This document shows positions 8,909 to 17,918 of a DNA stretch of 64,000 nucleotides, piece by piece. Both the position numbers and the translations under genes were made by a program. The notes under the pieces are model-generated. The model saw nothing but the letters and a program-made list of their open reading frames with translations, did no database searches and was not told the origin of the DNA. The stretch spans positions 2,356,001-2,420,000 of the forward strand of contig NZ_CP010797.1 of NCBI RefSeq assembly GCF_000954115.1, in the 5' to 3' direction. Within the stretch, counting starts at the first letter, position 1. Each line of letters opens with the position of its first letter. The DNA comes from Rhodococcus sp. B7740 (GTDB lineage Bacteria; Actinomycetota; Actinomycetes; Mycobacteriales; Mycobacteriaceae).

Positions 8909-10102
8909 ACAGCGTTTGGTCCCCCGCGAGCAACTGCGACTGGCGATCGTCACCTGGGTCGGGACCCCTCACCATCGTGTACGTTGCCGACATAAGCACA
9001 GCAAGCTCAGGCCGCGAGTCGAGGTCGAAACCATCAGCAGGCCGCACAAGCGGCCTGATTCACCCCCCCCCACACACAGGTCGAACTCGTTCGGTCCCAA
9101 CGTCTTCCGAGAATCGAACGAGGCGTCTCCGACTGAGCGGCTGCGGGTGGAATGTCGCCTCGAAGCGGGATGTTCAGCGCGCGTCGACTGGACTGCCACC
9201 TCAACTTCGAGCAGTTCGTAGGTGGTGCGCACTGCCTGGCCGTTCTCGAGCGCATCGAGCCGAAGACACCCACGGCCATCTCGTCGGCGATCTCGTTCTA
9301 CGTATCACCGCCGCCCGGCTCCCTGACCTGTGCAATTCCAACACACTCCTAGCCCCCCGTTCAGTCGATCACCCTCAAGTCGGGACGGGTGGTCAACGCG
9401 CAATGACAGGATTCATGCCCCGACCATGAGTCGAACATGAACGACCTCGGCGGATGCTGGGCGGGCCCGACTCGAGCCCGGTCGTTCGCACACCGGTCTG
9501 CAACTCGACATGGTTTATCGATCTTCGTCGTGCATAGGACGCAAGACGAACCGGCAGGTTGGTCGACGGTCGACACTATCGCGAAACCAGCCCGGCCAGA
9601 GGAAATGCGCCGTGGCGGACTGTGGAGTGGAAGTGGGGACGGTTGATCACGAAGACCCGGCGCAACTGTAATGTGTCGCGGCGAGGTGCTCTCCGAAGGT
9701 TCACGGGTGTAGCAGACGACGCGGGCAGTGCCTCGACGTCGACCGCGACGCACTAGTCGCCGGACGGGGTCGCAGTCCACTCGCACACCGCGAGTTCTTG
9801 GAACCGACGAGGCCGCAAGGCTCGTTACGCCCTGCGGCCTCATGGTGATGCTGTTACGAGTCCGACTCAGTGAGGCCGGCCGTCGACCGCGCCCACAAGA
9901 ATCGCTGCTGGGTTCCAAACCGCCGATGATCTTGCAGTGGCTCGGTCGAGAATTCGCCGTGTCGGCGGCCGCCTACCTCGAAGTTCGAGAAAGGTCCCGT
10001 GTCCCGTGATCGTGCGATCGCAAACCGATTGGTCGCGTCACTGGCTACACGGGAGTCGGTGACCTCGAAGGGCTGGTCGGCCGAGCCTTGCCTCTCGGCA
10101 CA
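8909..10102. other. Non-coding stretch of about 1.2 kb, no gene recognised
   Basis: Several open frames exist on both strands (for example 9361-9918 minus), but their translations are rich in Arg, Ser and Pro, show no recognisable domain and have no binding site. The region holds a run of nine C residues (9063-9071) and a hairpin at 9809-9841 (GAGGCCGCA/TGCGGCCTC, stem slightly bulged). It is probably decayed sequence between the decarboxylase operon and the convergent transporter remnant. Confidence 0.5.
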
Positions 10103-11430
10103 TCAGGCGGAGCGGTCGTAGTCGGCGAAACCGTTGAAGTCGGTCTTCTTCATCGCAGCCAGGCTCAACAGCGACACAGCCACGAACGCGATGAGGTAGA
10201 CCGAAATGGACATCGAGGTTCCGGTGGTCTCGATGAGCCATTCGGAGATGGCGGGGGCGAAGCCGCCACCGACAATGCCGCCTACTGCGTAAGGAAGGGA
10301 GGCTGCGGTGTAGCGGACACGCGGGGGAACAGCTCGGCGAACATCGCGCTCTGTGGCCCGTAGGAGAGTCCCAGCGCGATCGCCAGAACGAACACCGCGA
10401 GAGCGAATGCCCCGATGTTTGCAGTGTCTACCAGCAAGAACAGTGGGACGGCCCACGCCGCCATCAGGACATATCCGGCCGTCATGACGGGGCGGCGGCC
10501 GAACCGATCCGACCACGAGCCACCGAGCACGGTGGAAACGATCCACACCAGGGCGGCGAGCATCAAGGTGAAGAGTACTGCACTCGAATTCATTTGAAGA
10601 TTGTTGGTCGTGTAAGAGAGCATGTAGCCGATCACCAGGTAGCCGGCGAGGATGTTGGCGACGAAAGATCCACCGGCGAGGACCATCTTGCGGGAGTGGC
10701 CGTGCACGGCTTCGACCAGCGGCATCGCCGATTCGGCCTGGGCCTGTTGGACATCGGCGAATACTGGGCTTTCGGAGATCGACGTTCGCACCTTTAGTCC
10801 GACCAGGACCAACGCGACGCTGACGAAGAAGGGCACCCGCCAGCCCCATGATTCGAACTGCTCGGGGGAGGTCGTGATCTGGAGAAGAAAGAAAACGCCA
10901 GTGGACAACACAAGTCCGGCCGGTGTGCCGATTTGGGAGAAGATCCCGTAGAGGCCTCGTTTGTTCGACGGCGCGTACTCCACCGACATCAGTGCGGCAC
11001 CGCCCCATTCTCCTCCGGTGCTCAGGCCCTGAAGGAAGCGGAACACGACCAGCAGGAGCGGGGCGATGACGCCGATCTGTTCATAAGTGGGGAGCAATCC
11101 CATTCCAAGGCTGGCCAAGCCCATGACCACGAGTGTTCCTATCAGTGCAGATTTGCGGCCGTACCGGTCGCCGACGTGGCCGGCGATGATGCCGCCGAGG
11201 GGGCTGGCGATGAAGCTCGCGGCAACCGACCCGAGGGACACGATGAGCGCGTTGGGTCCGAGCGCACCGAAGTATTGAGTGCTGAAGATCAGTCCGGCGG
11301 CGGAGATGTAGGCGAACGATAGGTACCACTCGATCGTCGATCCGATTCCGCTGGCGAATCGCACCTTGAGGAGCTCCGCTCGGGTGGGAATTCGGTGCCC
11401 AGAGGTAGCCGAAGTTGCAGGGGTGTCCAT
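10103..11430 (-). pseudogene. MFS metabolite transporter, frameshifted near the C-terminus
   Basis: The N-terminal 370 residues read as an intact metabolite:H+ symporter-type MFS protein (TIEWYLSFAYISAAGLIF, GHVGDRYGRKSALIG, FRFLQGLSTGGEWGGAA). At about 10330 the frame shifts: AELFP is followed by a short spurious tail ending at 10282. The expected continuation (PRVRYTAASLPYAVGG, then FAPAISEWLIE) is present in another frame down to 10103. The break lies in a run of C residues and is explained by loss of one C. It sits 75 bp after the amidase gene on the same strand, so it was probably its co-transcribed uptake partner. A sequencing error in the homopolymer is an alternative. Confidence 0.8.
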
Positions 11431-11505
11431 GGTTGTCCTCAGAGTTGGGGAGAGCTGGGAAAATGAAAAATAGAAAATGGGAACGGCGGAAGCCGTGTCT
11501 CGCCG

Positions 11506-12951
11506 TCAGTTGCGCGCCGGTAATGGAGCGGGGATGGTGCTGGGACGGTGGAGGTCGATGATGTGCGGAGCCAAGGATGCGACGCTTGCGAGCAAGCGCT
11601 CGTCGGTGCCCGTCGCCGAGGAGAACTCGATACCGACGGGCAGCGCGGAGGTGGCTCCCAGGCCGACAGGGATGGAAATGCCCGGCAGGCCAAGGGTTCC
11701 CCCGAGATCGCCGTGGCGAATGATCGTCGAGAACGTGGGGACCCTGCGCCGGTTCAGCTCGATGGTGTCGTCCTGGCCGAGGGGCGGAGCGACTACCGGC
11801 GTGGTGGGAAACATGAAGGCGTCGATGTTTGTCGACGACATCCGATTCGCGAGTTCATGGCGCAGGTCACCGACAACAGCGAGATTTCGTCGGTAGCTGT
11901 GCGCAGTGGTCGCGCCCAGTCCTTCGGCAACCACTCTGCGCACGTCGGGGCTGCTGACAGCGGCGAGAACCGTCTCGATGCCGGGGAGTCCGCGTGAGCG
12001 GAGGTATCCGCCGAGTCCATCAGCGGCCTCCCCCCAGACGATCGAAGCGGCGATCGTGTCGGTCAGATTCATGATGTCGTCGATGTCGACGTCGACGAAT
12101 GTCACTCCTGCGGCCGCGAGGGTGTTCCGGACTCGCTCGTAGGCAGCTTCGACGTCCGGATGCAGATCTTGCCCGTGTGCGGGTGTCAGACCGATACGCA
12201 AGCCACGGGCAGTGTCGCGGGCAACGATCGAGGGGCGTTGAGCAAGAACCGAATCGAGGAGCAAGATGTCTTCGATGCTGCGTGCGATCGGGCCCGAAGT
12301 GTCCCTGGTGTGAGACAGCGAGACGATGCCCTCGGCGGGGTACCGGCCCACGGATGGCCTGAAACCGATTACGCCGCACAGTGCGGCCGGGATACGAACG
12401 GAACCGCCGGTGTCCGTTCCGATGCCTGCCGGCGCGTTCCCCAGTGCCACCGCGGCGGCAGTGCCTCCGCTGCTTCCGCCTGCAGTAAGCGAGGTATTCC
12501 ACGGATTGCGCACGGGGCCGTGGAGGGCATTGTTGGAGGTTGCCCCGAGCGCGAGTTCGTGCATGACGTTCTTACCGCTGACGTGTCCCCCGGCCGCCAC
12601 CAGGCGTCGCACAATCTCGGCGTCTTCGACGGCGGTGTTCCCCACCAAGCCAGGGGTTCCTGCGGTCGAATCCGTTCCGGCTACATCGATGCTGTCCTTG
12701 ACCACCAGGGGGATGCCGCCCAACGGGCCCGAGCACTCGTGGCTGCCAGATGGCGCGGGAGTCGGCAGCGTCGTGGTCATCGTGTTGAACTCGACCACCT
12801 CGGTGGTACGTCTACGCAGTCCCGCCGCATAGCTCCGGGCGTCGAGCCGGCCGGTCGCGAGGAGGTATCTGGTCTCGACGATCGTCAGATCGAACAATGG
12901 GACACCCGCGGCAGTGCCGGTCGGCAATTCTTGTGCGCCGTGACCGTACAT
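11506..12951 (-). CDS. Amidase-signature hydrolase (mandelamide-hydrolase type)
   Basis: 481-aa amidase-signature enzyme hydrolysing a carboxamide to acid and ammonia. The Ser-cisSer-Lys triad is visible: Lys85 (PLVVKDSIDV), cis-Ser160 (TAGGSSGGTAAA) and nucleophile Ser184 (GTDTGGSVRIPAALCG). The spacing of 24 between the two serines equals that of P. putida mandelamide hydrolase. The Lys-Ser spacing is 75 versus about 80. Proximity to benzoylformate decarboxylase and aromatic aldehyde dehydrogenase makes mandelamide or a related arylamide a reasonable substrate, but the family is broad (indoleacetamide, aliphatic amides). The binding site before the ATG is weak. Confidence 0.8.
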   Translation of the reverse strand: MYGHGAQELPTGTAAGVPLFDLTIVETRYLLATGRLDARSYAAGLRRRTTEVVEFNTMTTTLPTPAPSGSHECSGPLGGIPLVVKDSIDVAGTDSTAGTPGLVGNTAVEDAEIVRRLVAAGGHVSGKNVMHELALGATSNNALHGPVRNPWNTSLTAGGSSGGTAAAVALGNAPAGIGTDTGGSVRIPAALCGVIGFRPSVGRYPAEGIVSLSHTRDTSGPIARSIEDILLLDSVLAQRPSIVARDTARGLRIGLTPAHGQDLHPDVEAAYERVRNTLAAAGVTFVDVDIDDIMNLTDTIAASIVWGEAADGLGGYLRSRGLPGIETVLAAVSSPDVRRVVAEGLGATTAHSYRRNLAVVGDLRHELANRMSSTNIDAFMFPTTPVVAPPLGQDDTIELNRRRVPTFSTIIRHGDLGGTLGLPGISIPVGLGATSALPVGIEFSSATGTDERLLASVASLAPHIIDLHRPSTIPAPLPARN

Positions 12952-13145
12952 GCTGTATTCCGCCTATCTCTATGTGCTGCTTCGAGGGGTAACCGCTCGT
13001 TCCGGGATCGACGTTCACCGGTCACTATTGGTGACGTTTACCACCCGAACAATCCAGCCTCTCACCATACGGAAAATGGCCCCGATCGCTCACCAGGCCA
13101 CGCTGAAAGAACCGTTTCGGCACCAGCGGGAACTGGGTGTACGAA

Positions 13146-13440
13146 CGCGGTGGTGTGCGTCCGCGTTCGACGCTGTCACCGAGCGGCTGTTTCCTGTCGA
13201 GGGAGGAGCGAGAGTTCATTGCCGACGGTGTCCGGGACGGCTGGACGATGGCTGCGATCGCCGCATGTCTGGACAGAGCGGTGTCGACGATCAGTTGAGA
13301 ACTGAAGCGGCACAGCCATTTCCGTGGTCGTTACAATCCGCATCAGGCCGAGCACGATGCCCGGAGGGCAGCCGAACGCCCGAGGAAAGGCAAGCTCGAG
13401 TCGACGCCGTTGCTGCAGGATCGGGACCGTACGATGACTG
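13146..13440 (+). pseudogene. IS30-family transposase N-terminal remnant
   Basis: In the frame starting at multiples of three, the translation reads LSREEREFIADGVRDGWTMA, then AIAACLDRAVSTIS, a TGA stop at 13296-13298, and ELKRHSHFRGRYNPHQAEHD. This is the helix-turn-helix of IS30 transposases, where an Arg codon (CGA) normally occupies the stop position (S-T-I-S-R-E-L). The catalytic DDE domain is missing and no inverted repeats are seen, so only a fossil fragment remains. It shows that the region has received insertions. Confidence 0.75.
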
Positions 13441-13645
13441 AGCATATCGTCACATGTGTTGGCGTTGGGGCAGATAGCCATTAGGCACGCGCCCAACGCA
13501 GAAGCGCAGTTTCCACATTATAAAAGCGGGTTGACGGCGAACGTGGCGTGCTCGAAGCATTTGACACATTGCAATACGGCTTAAAAATTTCGAATCAAAT
13601 AGTTTAGCAAGTACATTCATTGCACTCCCTGTACGCCAGGGCGCA

Positions 13646-13681
13646 GTTCGTACCGAGTTGTGACAGACTCGTGACACCGAG
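13646..13681 (+). repeat. Arm-type motif, left of att copy A
   Basis: Contains TTGTGACAGACTCGTGACAC followed by CGAG, two direct copies of GTGACA 11 bp apart. Related motifs occur at 14011, 40904, 41203, 41573 and 51236, always within a few hundred bases of the tRNA-derived 62-bp repeats, as integrase arm sites would be. Confidence 0.5.
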
Positions 13682-13856
13682 AATTTCAGCCAAGATGCGC
13701 AACGCCCTGACCTGCAGAAATATAACCACAGGCACGGCCACGAGAGCCCCGAGGCGGATTAAAATCCGCTGCCTCGTTTGTCCAATCAGATACAGCACAA
13801 TCTACTGCAGTCCACGACCACCAACGAAATACGCTGCTCAACAGCGAGATTGTGGA

Positions 13857-13918
13857 TCCATATGGACTCCGGTGCCCCCAGTCGGACTCGAACCGACACT
13901 GTGCGGATTTTAAGTCCG
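13857..13918 (-). repeat. att-like copy A: truncated tRNA-Leu 3' end
   Basis: 62-bp repeat; positions 13873-13918 are identical over 46 bp to the 3' part of the tRNA-Leu gene (T arm, variable loop, 3' anticodon stem). The 16 bp beyond the tRNA end match with one change. Homology with the intact gene stops at the anticodon stem, so no complete tRNA can form. Interpreted as one end of an integrative element inserted at the tRNA gene. Confidence 0.85.
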
Positions 13919-14010
13919 GAAGGATGGATTCTGATGGACTCCCGTGAATCCATATTTCTCTGCACAACAACAAGTTTCGTACATCCAGGTACATACCAAT
14001 CCATGCCGGT

Positions 14011-14044
14011 CTGTACCGACTTGTGTCACTCTCGTGTCAACGGG
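14011..14044 (+). repeat. Arm-type motif, right of att copy A
   Basis: GTACCGACTTGTGTCACTCT followed by CGTGTCAACG. Nearly identical to the motif at 41573-41608 and at the same distance (about 95 bp) from its att copy. Confidence 0.55.
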
Positions 14045-14533
14045 ACCAGCCGATAGGAAGCAGTCGGACCAGGATGTTCCATAACGTATCCACGTGGACT
14101 CGGTGCTCGATCTGGACAACACTTCAATTTCTGTTCGCGTCCGACGAGGCCACCGTCTGTGTCAACGAACTCCGCCGACTGTCTCTCGGAAACAGGGGAT
14201 TCGAAGCCGTCAATCGCGACCGAACGCGGCATTTCCTACCGCCTTCCTCTTGCACCACCACGCCGGAAGTACGCAAACTACAGTAACCGCACCGTCGAGG
14301 TTTCTTGACGGTGCTCAAGGTCGTATCCCGGTTCCCCCTTGGTTCGACCACCGCTTGATCCCGGCAGCGACCGCACTACAAGACACGCCTTCGGGATCGG
14401 CGCAAAGAACAGTTCCGATTGGCGCGAGTCGCCAGCTTCCCGAACAGGCGCCGGGCAACCGCAATTGGATCCGTTGATAGTGAATCTACGCAGGGCTTCG
14501 AACACCTCCTCGCTTCTCCCCCACCCATCTGGC

Positions 14534-14556
14534 TTAAGTGAACATAGAATAGAAAG
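14534..14556. promoter_or_regulatory. Possible TetR operator (weak copy of AT-rich motif)
   Basis: AT-rich sequence immediately before the TetR start codon. Its reverse complement contains TTCTATGTT, sharing TCTATGTT with the motif at 29313-29340. The match is partial (about 15 of 23 positions), so autoregulation is only suggested. Confidence 0.35.
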
Positions 14557-14557
14557 T

Positions 14558-15259
14558 ATGACGAAGAACGCGATTGGTACACCGATGGGCTCCGAGGGTG
14601 TGATCGTTGGCCACGATTCGGATACCAAGGCCAAGAAGACCCGGGCGCGGATACTCGATGCCGCAGCCCACGTGTTGTCGAAAAAGGGCTATGCGGGCAT
14701 GCGACTGACCGACGTCGCTGAGGTCGCCGACCTTCAGGCACCCGCGATCTACTACTACTTTGCATCGCGCGAAACCCTGATCGAAGAGGTCATGTGGGTC
14801 GGTGTCGCCGCGATGCGTCAACACGTCGGCGACGCGGTAGCCGCAGCCACCGCCGATGCCAGCGCAATGGACCGCATACTCATTGCCGTCGAAGCGCATC
14901 TGCGCCACGAACTCGACATCTCCGATTACGCGACGGCGTCCATCCGCAACGCCGGCCAGCTTCCTGAAGGCATACGTGAACGGCCCGAAGCAGAGGCAAC
15001 GCTGTACGGCGATTTGTGGCGAACCTTGATCAAGGACGCCGCAAGGAGCGATCAAATTCGTGCGGACCTCGACCTGCATATCGCGCACATGTTGGTGATC
15101 GGCGCGCTCAACTGGGCTGCGGAGTGGTGGAAACCGGAACGGGGATCCATCGACAAACTAGTGACGATGGCGACATCGTTCGTAGAAGCAGGTTTGGCTC
15201 CGCACCCCACCCTGCAACCGACACCCCCGCCAACTACTCGACAGCGGAGGAAGCGCTGA
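14558..15259 (+). CDS. TetR-family regulator (candidate regulator of the dioxygenase block)
   Basis: 233 aa. The N-terminal TetR HTH is clear: KKTRARILDAAAHVLSKKGY, LTDVAEVADLQAPAIYYYF and ASRETLIEEVM (about residues 24-75). The C-terminal ligand-binding part ends with WAAEWWKPERGSIDKLV and a Pro/Arg-rich tail. The ATG at 14558 was preferred to upstream in-frame starts because it begins just before the DNA-binding domain; GAAAG precedes it closely. Convergent with the ferredoxin reductase gene, overlapping its 3' end by 26 bp. It probably controls the neighbouring operons through the AT-rich motif shared at 24784, 27128 and 29313 (inference). Confidence 0.88.
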   Translation: MTKNAIGTPMGSEGVIVGHDSDTKAKKTRARILDAAAHVLSKKGYAGMRLTDVAEVADLQAPAIYYYFASRETLIEEVMWVGVAAMRQHVGDAVAAATADASAMDRILIAVEAHLRHELDISDYATASIRNAGQLPEGIRERPEAEATLYGDLWRTLIKDAARSDQIRADLDLHIAHMLVIGALNWAAEWWKPERGSIDKLVTMATSFVEAGLAPHPTLQPTPPPTTRQRRKR

Positions 15260-16478
15260 GCCGGTCGCGGCGGGCCGCGTTTCGCTGGTCGGCGAATGCG
15301 GTGGCCTCGGTCCAGGACGCAGCCCGTCCGATGAGGCCGCGATACTTCATGATCTCGCTCTGAGCATTGACCGTCAGCGCGCCGACAACAGTGTCGTGCC
15401 GTCGATACAGCGCAACCCAGCGCTGATCCTCGCCGGGTGTGCCCTCCACCGCGACGACGTCGTCGCAGACCGGTGATCCGACGAACTGAATTCTGTTGCC
15501 GTACCAGTCGGACCAAAAGTACGGCACCGTCGAATATGGAAGCGACAGTTGCGGATTGCAGGCGTTCCGTCCTGCAGCAGCACCTTGCTCGGCAGCGCTC
15601 GTCCAATGCTCCAACCGCTGTCGCGTTCCGGTTGCGGCGTTGTACCAATTCGCAACATCACCTGCCGCGTAGACGCCGGGCGCGCCGGTCCACAGGGTCG
15701 CGTCGCATTTCACGCCGTTCTGCAAGTTCAGACCGGACTGTTCCAACCATTCGATGTTCGGCTGTGAACCGACACCGACGACAACAAGGTCTGCGTCGAG
15801 TCGCCTTCCGTCCATCAGCACGACCCCCTCCACCGTGTCGGTACCGATGAACGACTCGACCCCAGTTCCGCAGATCAGCTGGACCCCGTTCGCATCGTGC
15901 AACCGGCCCAACGCCTCACCCATCACAGGTCCCACCGCTCTCACGAGTGGAGTGGGCAGGGCTTCGACAATGGTGACCTCGAGTCCGCGCGAGCGGGCGT
16001 TCGAGGCGATCTCAGCTCCGATGAAACCCGCTCCGATCACCACTGTCCGAGCGCCGGCGTCGAGGGCGGAACGCACGGAAGCAGCATCGTCCACGCTCCG
16101 TAAGCCATGAACGTTCCCAAGAGCACCCACAGACGGCAGCGTCCGCGCCCGAGCTCCTGTCGCGATGACAAGACCGTCGTACTCGACTGCATCCGATCCC
16201 ATGCTCACAGTCCGCGACGCTAGGTCGAGACTCGTTGCCGCGCTGCCCAATCGAACGTCGACATGCAAGTCGTCGACCAAGTGCTCGACTGTGCGGAACG
16301 CCGCGGATTCGGCACCGTCTAGGAACGCTTTCGAGAGCGGAGGACGGTCGTACGGCAAGTGGACCTCGTCGCCGATCAGAACGATCTCGCCGTCGAAACC
16401 ATCGCCGCGTGCAGCCTCGACCGCACGAAGGCCGGCGAGTGATGCGCCCACCACCACGAGCCGGCGGGCAACACTCAC
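15234..16478 (-). CDS. NAD(P)H:ferredoxin reductase (rhodocoxin-reductase type)
   Basis: 414-aa FAD protein with two dinucleotide-binding motifs: VVGASLAGLRAVEAAR at the N-terminus and VVIGAGFIGAEIASNARSRG around residue 150. YDRPPLSKAFL is the conserved segment of this reductase class, and VYAAGDVANW the FAD-binding GD motif near the C-terminal third. It transfers electrons from NAD(P)H to a small ferredoxin; the ferredoxin gene is directly upstream with a 4-bp overlap. Together they form the electron-transfer chain for the Rieske oxygenase in the same operon. Confidence 0.92.
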   Translation of the reverse strand: MSVARRLVVVGASLAGLRAVEAARGDGFDGEIVLIGDEVHLPYDRPPLSKAFLDGAESAAFRTVEHLVDDLHVDVRLGSAATSLDLASRTVSMGSDAVEYDGLVIATGARARTLPSVGALGNVHGLRSVDDAASVRSALDAGARTVVIGAGFIGAEIASNARSRGLEVTIVEALPTPLVRAVGPVMGEALGRLHDANGVQLICGTGVESFIGTDTVEGVVLMDGRRLDADLVVVGVGSQPNIEWLEQSGLNLQNGVKCDATLWTGAPGVYAAGDVANWYNAATGTRQRLEHWTSAAEQGAAAGRNACNPQLSLPYSTVPYFWSDWYGNRIQFVGSPVCDDVVAVEGTPGEDQRWVALYRRHDTVVGALTVNAQSEIMKYRGLIGRAASWTEATAFADQRNAARRDRLSASSAVE

Positions 16479-16681
16479 GACTCAACCGCTTCCGACTCGA
16501 TGCGGAGCGCCTCGGTGGGGCAGGCAGCCACAGCCTCACGGACCGAGGCCAGTTCACCCTGTGAGATATCGGTTTTCAACAATTCCAGATCGCCGTCGTC
16601 GTTAACCTCGAAGAACAACGGCGCAAGCGATTCGCACATACCCAGACCCGTGCACCGCTGGTAGTCGACGTGTACTTTCAT
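16475..16681 (-). CDS. Small ferredoxin, [3Fe-4S]/[4Fe-4S] bacterial type
   Basis: 68 aa starting MKVHVDYQRCTGLGMCESLAP. The cysteine pattern C-x5-C in the N-terminal half with a later ACPTEAL motif is typical of the 3Fe-4S ferredoxins that serve P450s and some ring-hydroxylating oxygenases. The start at 16681 is set by AAGGAGAAG six bases upstream; the longer frame upstream of it reads into non-coding sequence. Stop overlaps the reductase start. Confidence 0.92.
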   Translation of the reverse strand: MKVHVDYQRCTGLGMCESLAPLFFEVNDDGDLELLKTDISQGELASVREAVAACPTEALRIESEAVES

Positions 16682-16727
16682 CGTGATCTTCTCCTTGGAT
16701 TGCTTGTCTGTTTGGCTGTGAGGGTGA

Positions 16728-17918
16728 TCAGTCGAGTTCGTTACCCACGATGGCCACGAACGAGACACATGCGCCCGGACGTCCGCCGAGGTTGTGTGTC
16801 AGCGCCCTGTGCGGATCGCTGAGTTGGCGCGATCCGGCGTTGCCGCGCAATTGAAGCCAGGCCTCGTAGAGCATGCGCAGTCCGCTGGCCCCAACTGGAT
16901 GTCCGAACGACTTGAGTCCGCCGTCGATGTTGATCGGCAGGCTGCCCTCGGCGTCGAATTCACCGGCCAGCATCTCTTTCCATGCTTGGCCTTCGGGGCT
17001 GAATCCGAGTTCTTCCATCAACACGATCTCGGTCGGGGTGAAGCAATCGTGCACTTCGGCGAGCGAGAGTTCACTGCGCGGATCGGTGATCCCGGCCTGG
17101 GCATATGCATCTTTCGCGGACCGCACCACCTCCGGCAGGCTGGCGTAGTCGTAGGACGGATCCATCGCGCCGCGGCCGGGTCCGGACGTGAGCGAGAGAG
17201 CTTTGACGTAGATCGGGGTATCGGTATAGCGAAGAGCGTCCTCGGCTCGGACGATCATCGCGGACGCTGCCCCGTCGGATACCCCGGAGCAATCGAAGAT
17301 CCCCAGGCGACCAGCTACTTTCGGGGCCCCTTCGATGGTCTCCCTGGATACCTCCGCGCGGTACTGCGCTTTGGGGTTCGATGCACCGTTCAGGTGATTC
17401 TTGTACGCCACGTGGGTCATTGCCGCACGCATGTCGACCGGATCGACCCCGTGCTTGACGCAGTACGCTGGATCCAGCAGTGAGAATGCCGCGGGCGCTG
17501 TCATCGACAGTTCCGGGGCTGTTCCATCGGACGGTGGATCGTTGCGGAGAAGTCCCGAATACCCGGAGTCCTTGAGCTTTTCGACTCCCACTGCCATGAC
17601 ACGGTCGTACGCGCCCGATGCCACTGCGTAGCATGCGTTCCGGAACGCTTCCGAACCGGTGGCACAGAAATTTTCGACACGCGTGACCGGCTTGTAATCG
17701 ATCGACAAGGGTCTGCTCAAAGTCAGGCCGGACTGGCCCGACCCGACCGTACCGAGCCAGTAGGCGTCGATCTCGTCCTTCTCGATCGGAAGCCCATCGA
17801 GGCATTCCTGGACGCTGTCGACGATGAGGTCGTCGGTCGACTTGTGCCAGAGCTCGCCGAACGAGGTGCACCCCATCCCGACGATAGCGACTTTGTCTGC
17901 AATACCGTTGCTGCTCAT
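16728..17918 (-). CDS. SCPx-type thiolase / thiolase-fold acyl-CoA lyase
   Basis: 396-aa thiolase-superfamily protein. ENFCATGSEAFRNACYAV carries the nucleophilic-Cys loop, EVHDCFTPTEIVLMEELGF replaces the NEAF motif by HDCF as in SCP-x thiolases, and GGLKSFGHPVGASGLRM is the GHP motif. NLGGRPGACVSF is the C-terminal loop. Such proteins act on acyl-CoA thioesters either as thiolases or, with a DUF35 partner, as retro-aldol lyases in sterol side-chain and arylpropionyl-CoA (IpfD) breakdown. Its 3' neighbour is the ferredoxin, and it overlaps a gene encoding a DUF35 domain by 4 bp, which favours the lyase-type complex. Confidence 0.88.
   Translation of the reverse strand: MSSNGIADKVAIVGMGCTSFGELWHKSTDDLIVDSVQECLDGLPIEKDEIDAYWLGTVGSGQSGLTLSRPLSIDYKPVTRVENFCATGSEAFRNACYAVASGAYDRVMAVGVEKLKDSGYSGLLRNDPPSDGTAPELSMTAPAAFSLLDPAYCVKHGVDPVDMRAAMTHVAYKNHLNGASNPKAQYRAEVSRETIEGAPKVAGRLGIFDCSGVSDGAASAMIVRAEDALRYTDTPIYVKALSLTSGPGRGAMDPSYDYASLPEVVRSAKDAYAQAGITDPRSELSLAEVHDCFTPTEIVLMEELGFSPEGQAWKEMLAGEFDAEGSLPINIDGGLKSFGHPVGASGLRMLYEAWLQLRGNAGSRQLSDPHRALTHNLGGRPGACVSFVAIVGNELD

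Noticed and set aside
9361-9918. Minus-strand frame of 185 codons in the 1.2-kb gap
   Set aside because: Arg/Ser/Pro-rich translation without motif, no ribosome binding site; kept as non-coding.
13857-13918. Possible second tRNA-Leu gene
   Set aside because: Matches only the 3' half; the acceptor and D arms are absent, so it cannot fold as a tRNA. The same holds for 41420-41481.
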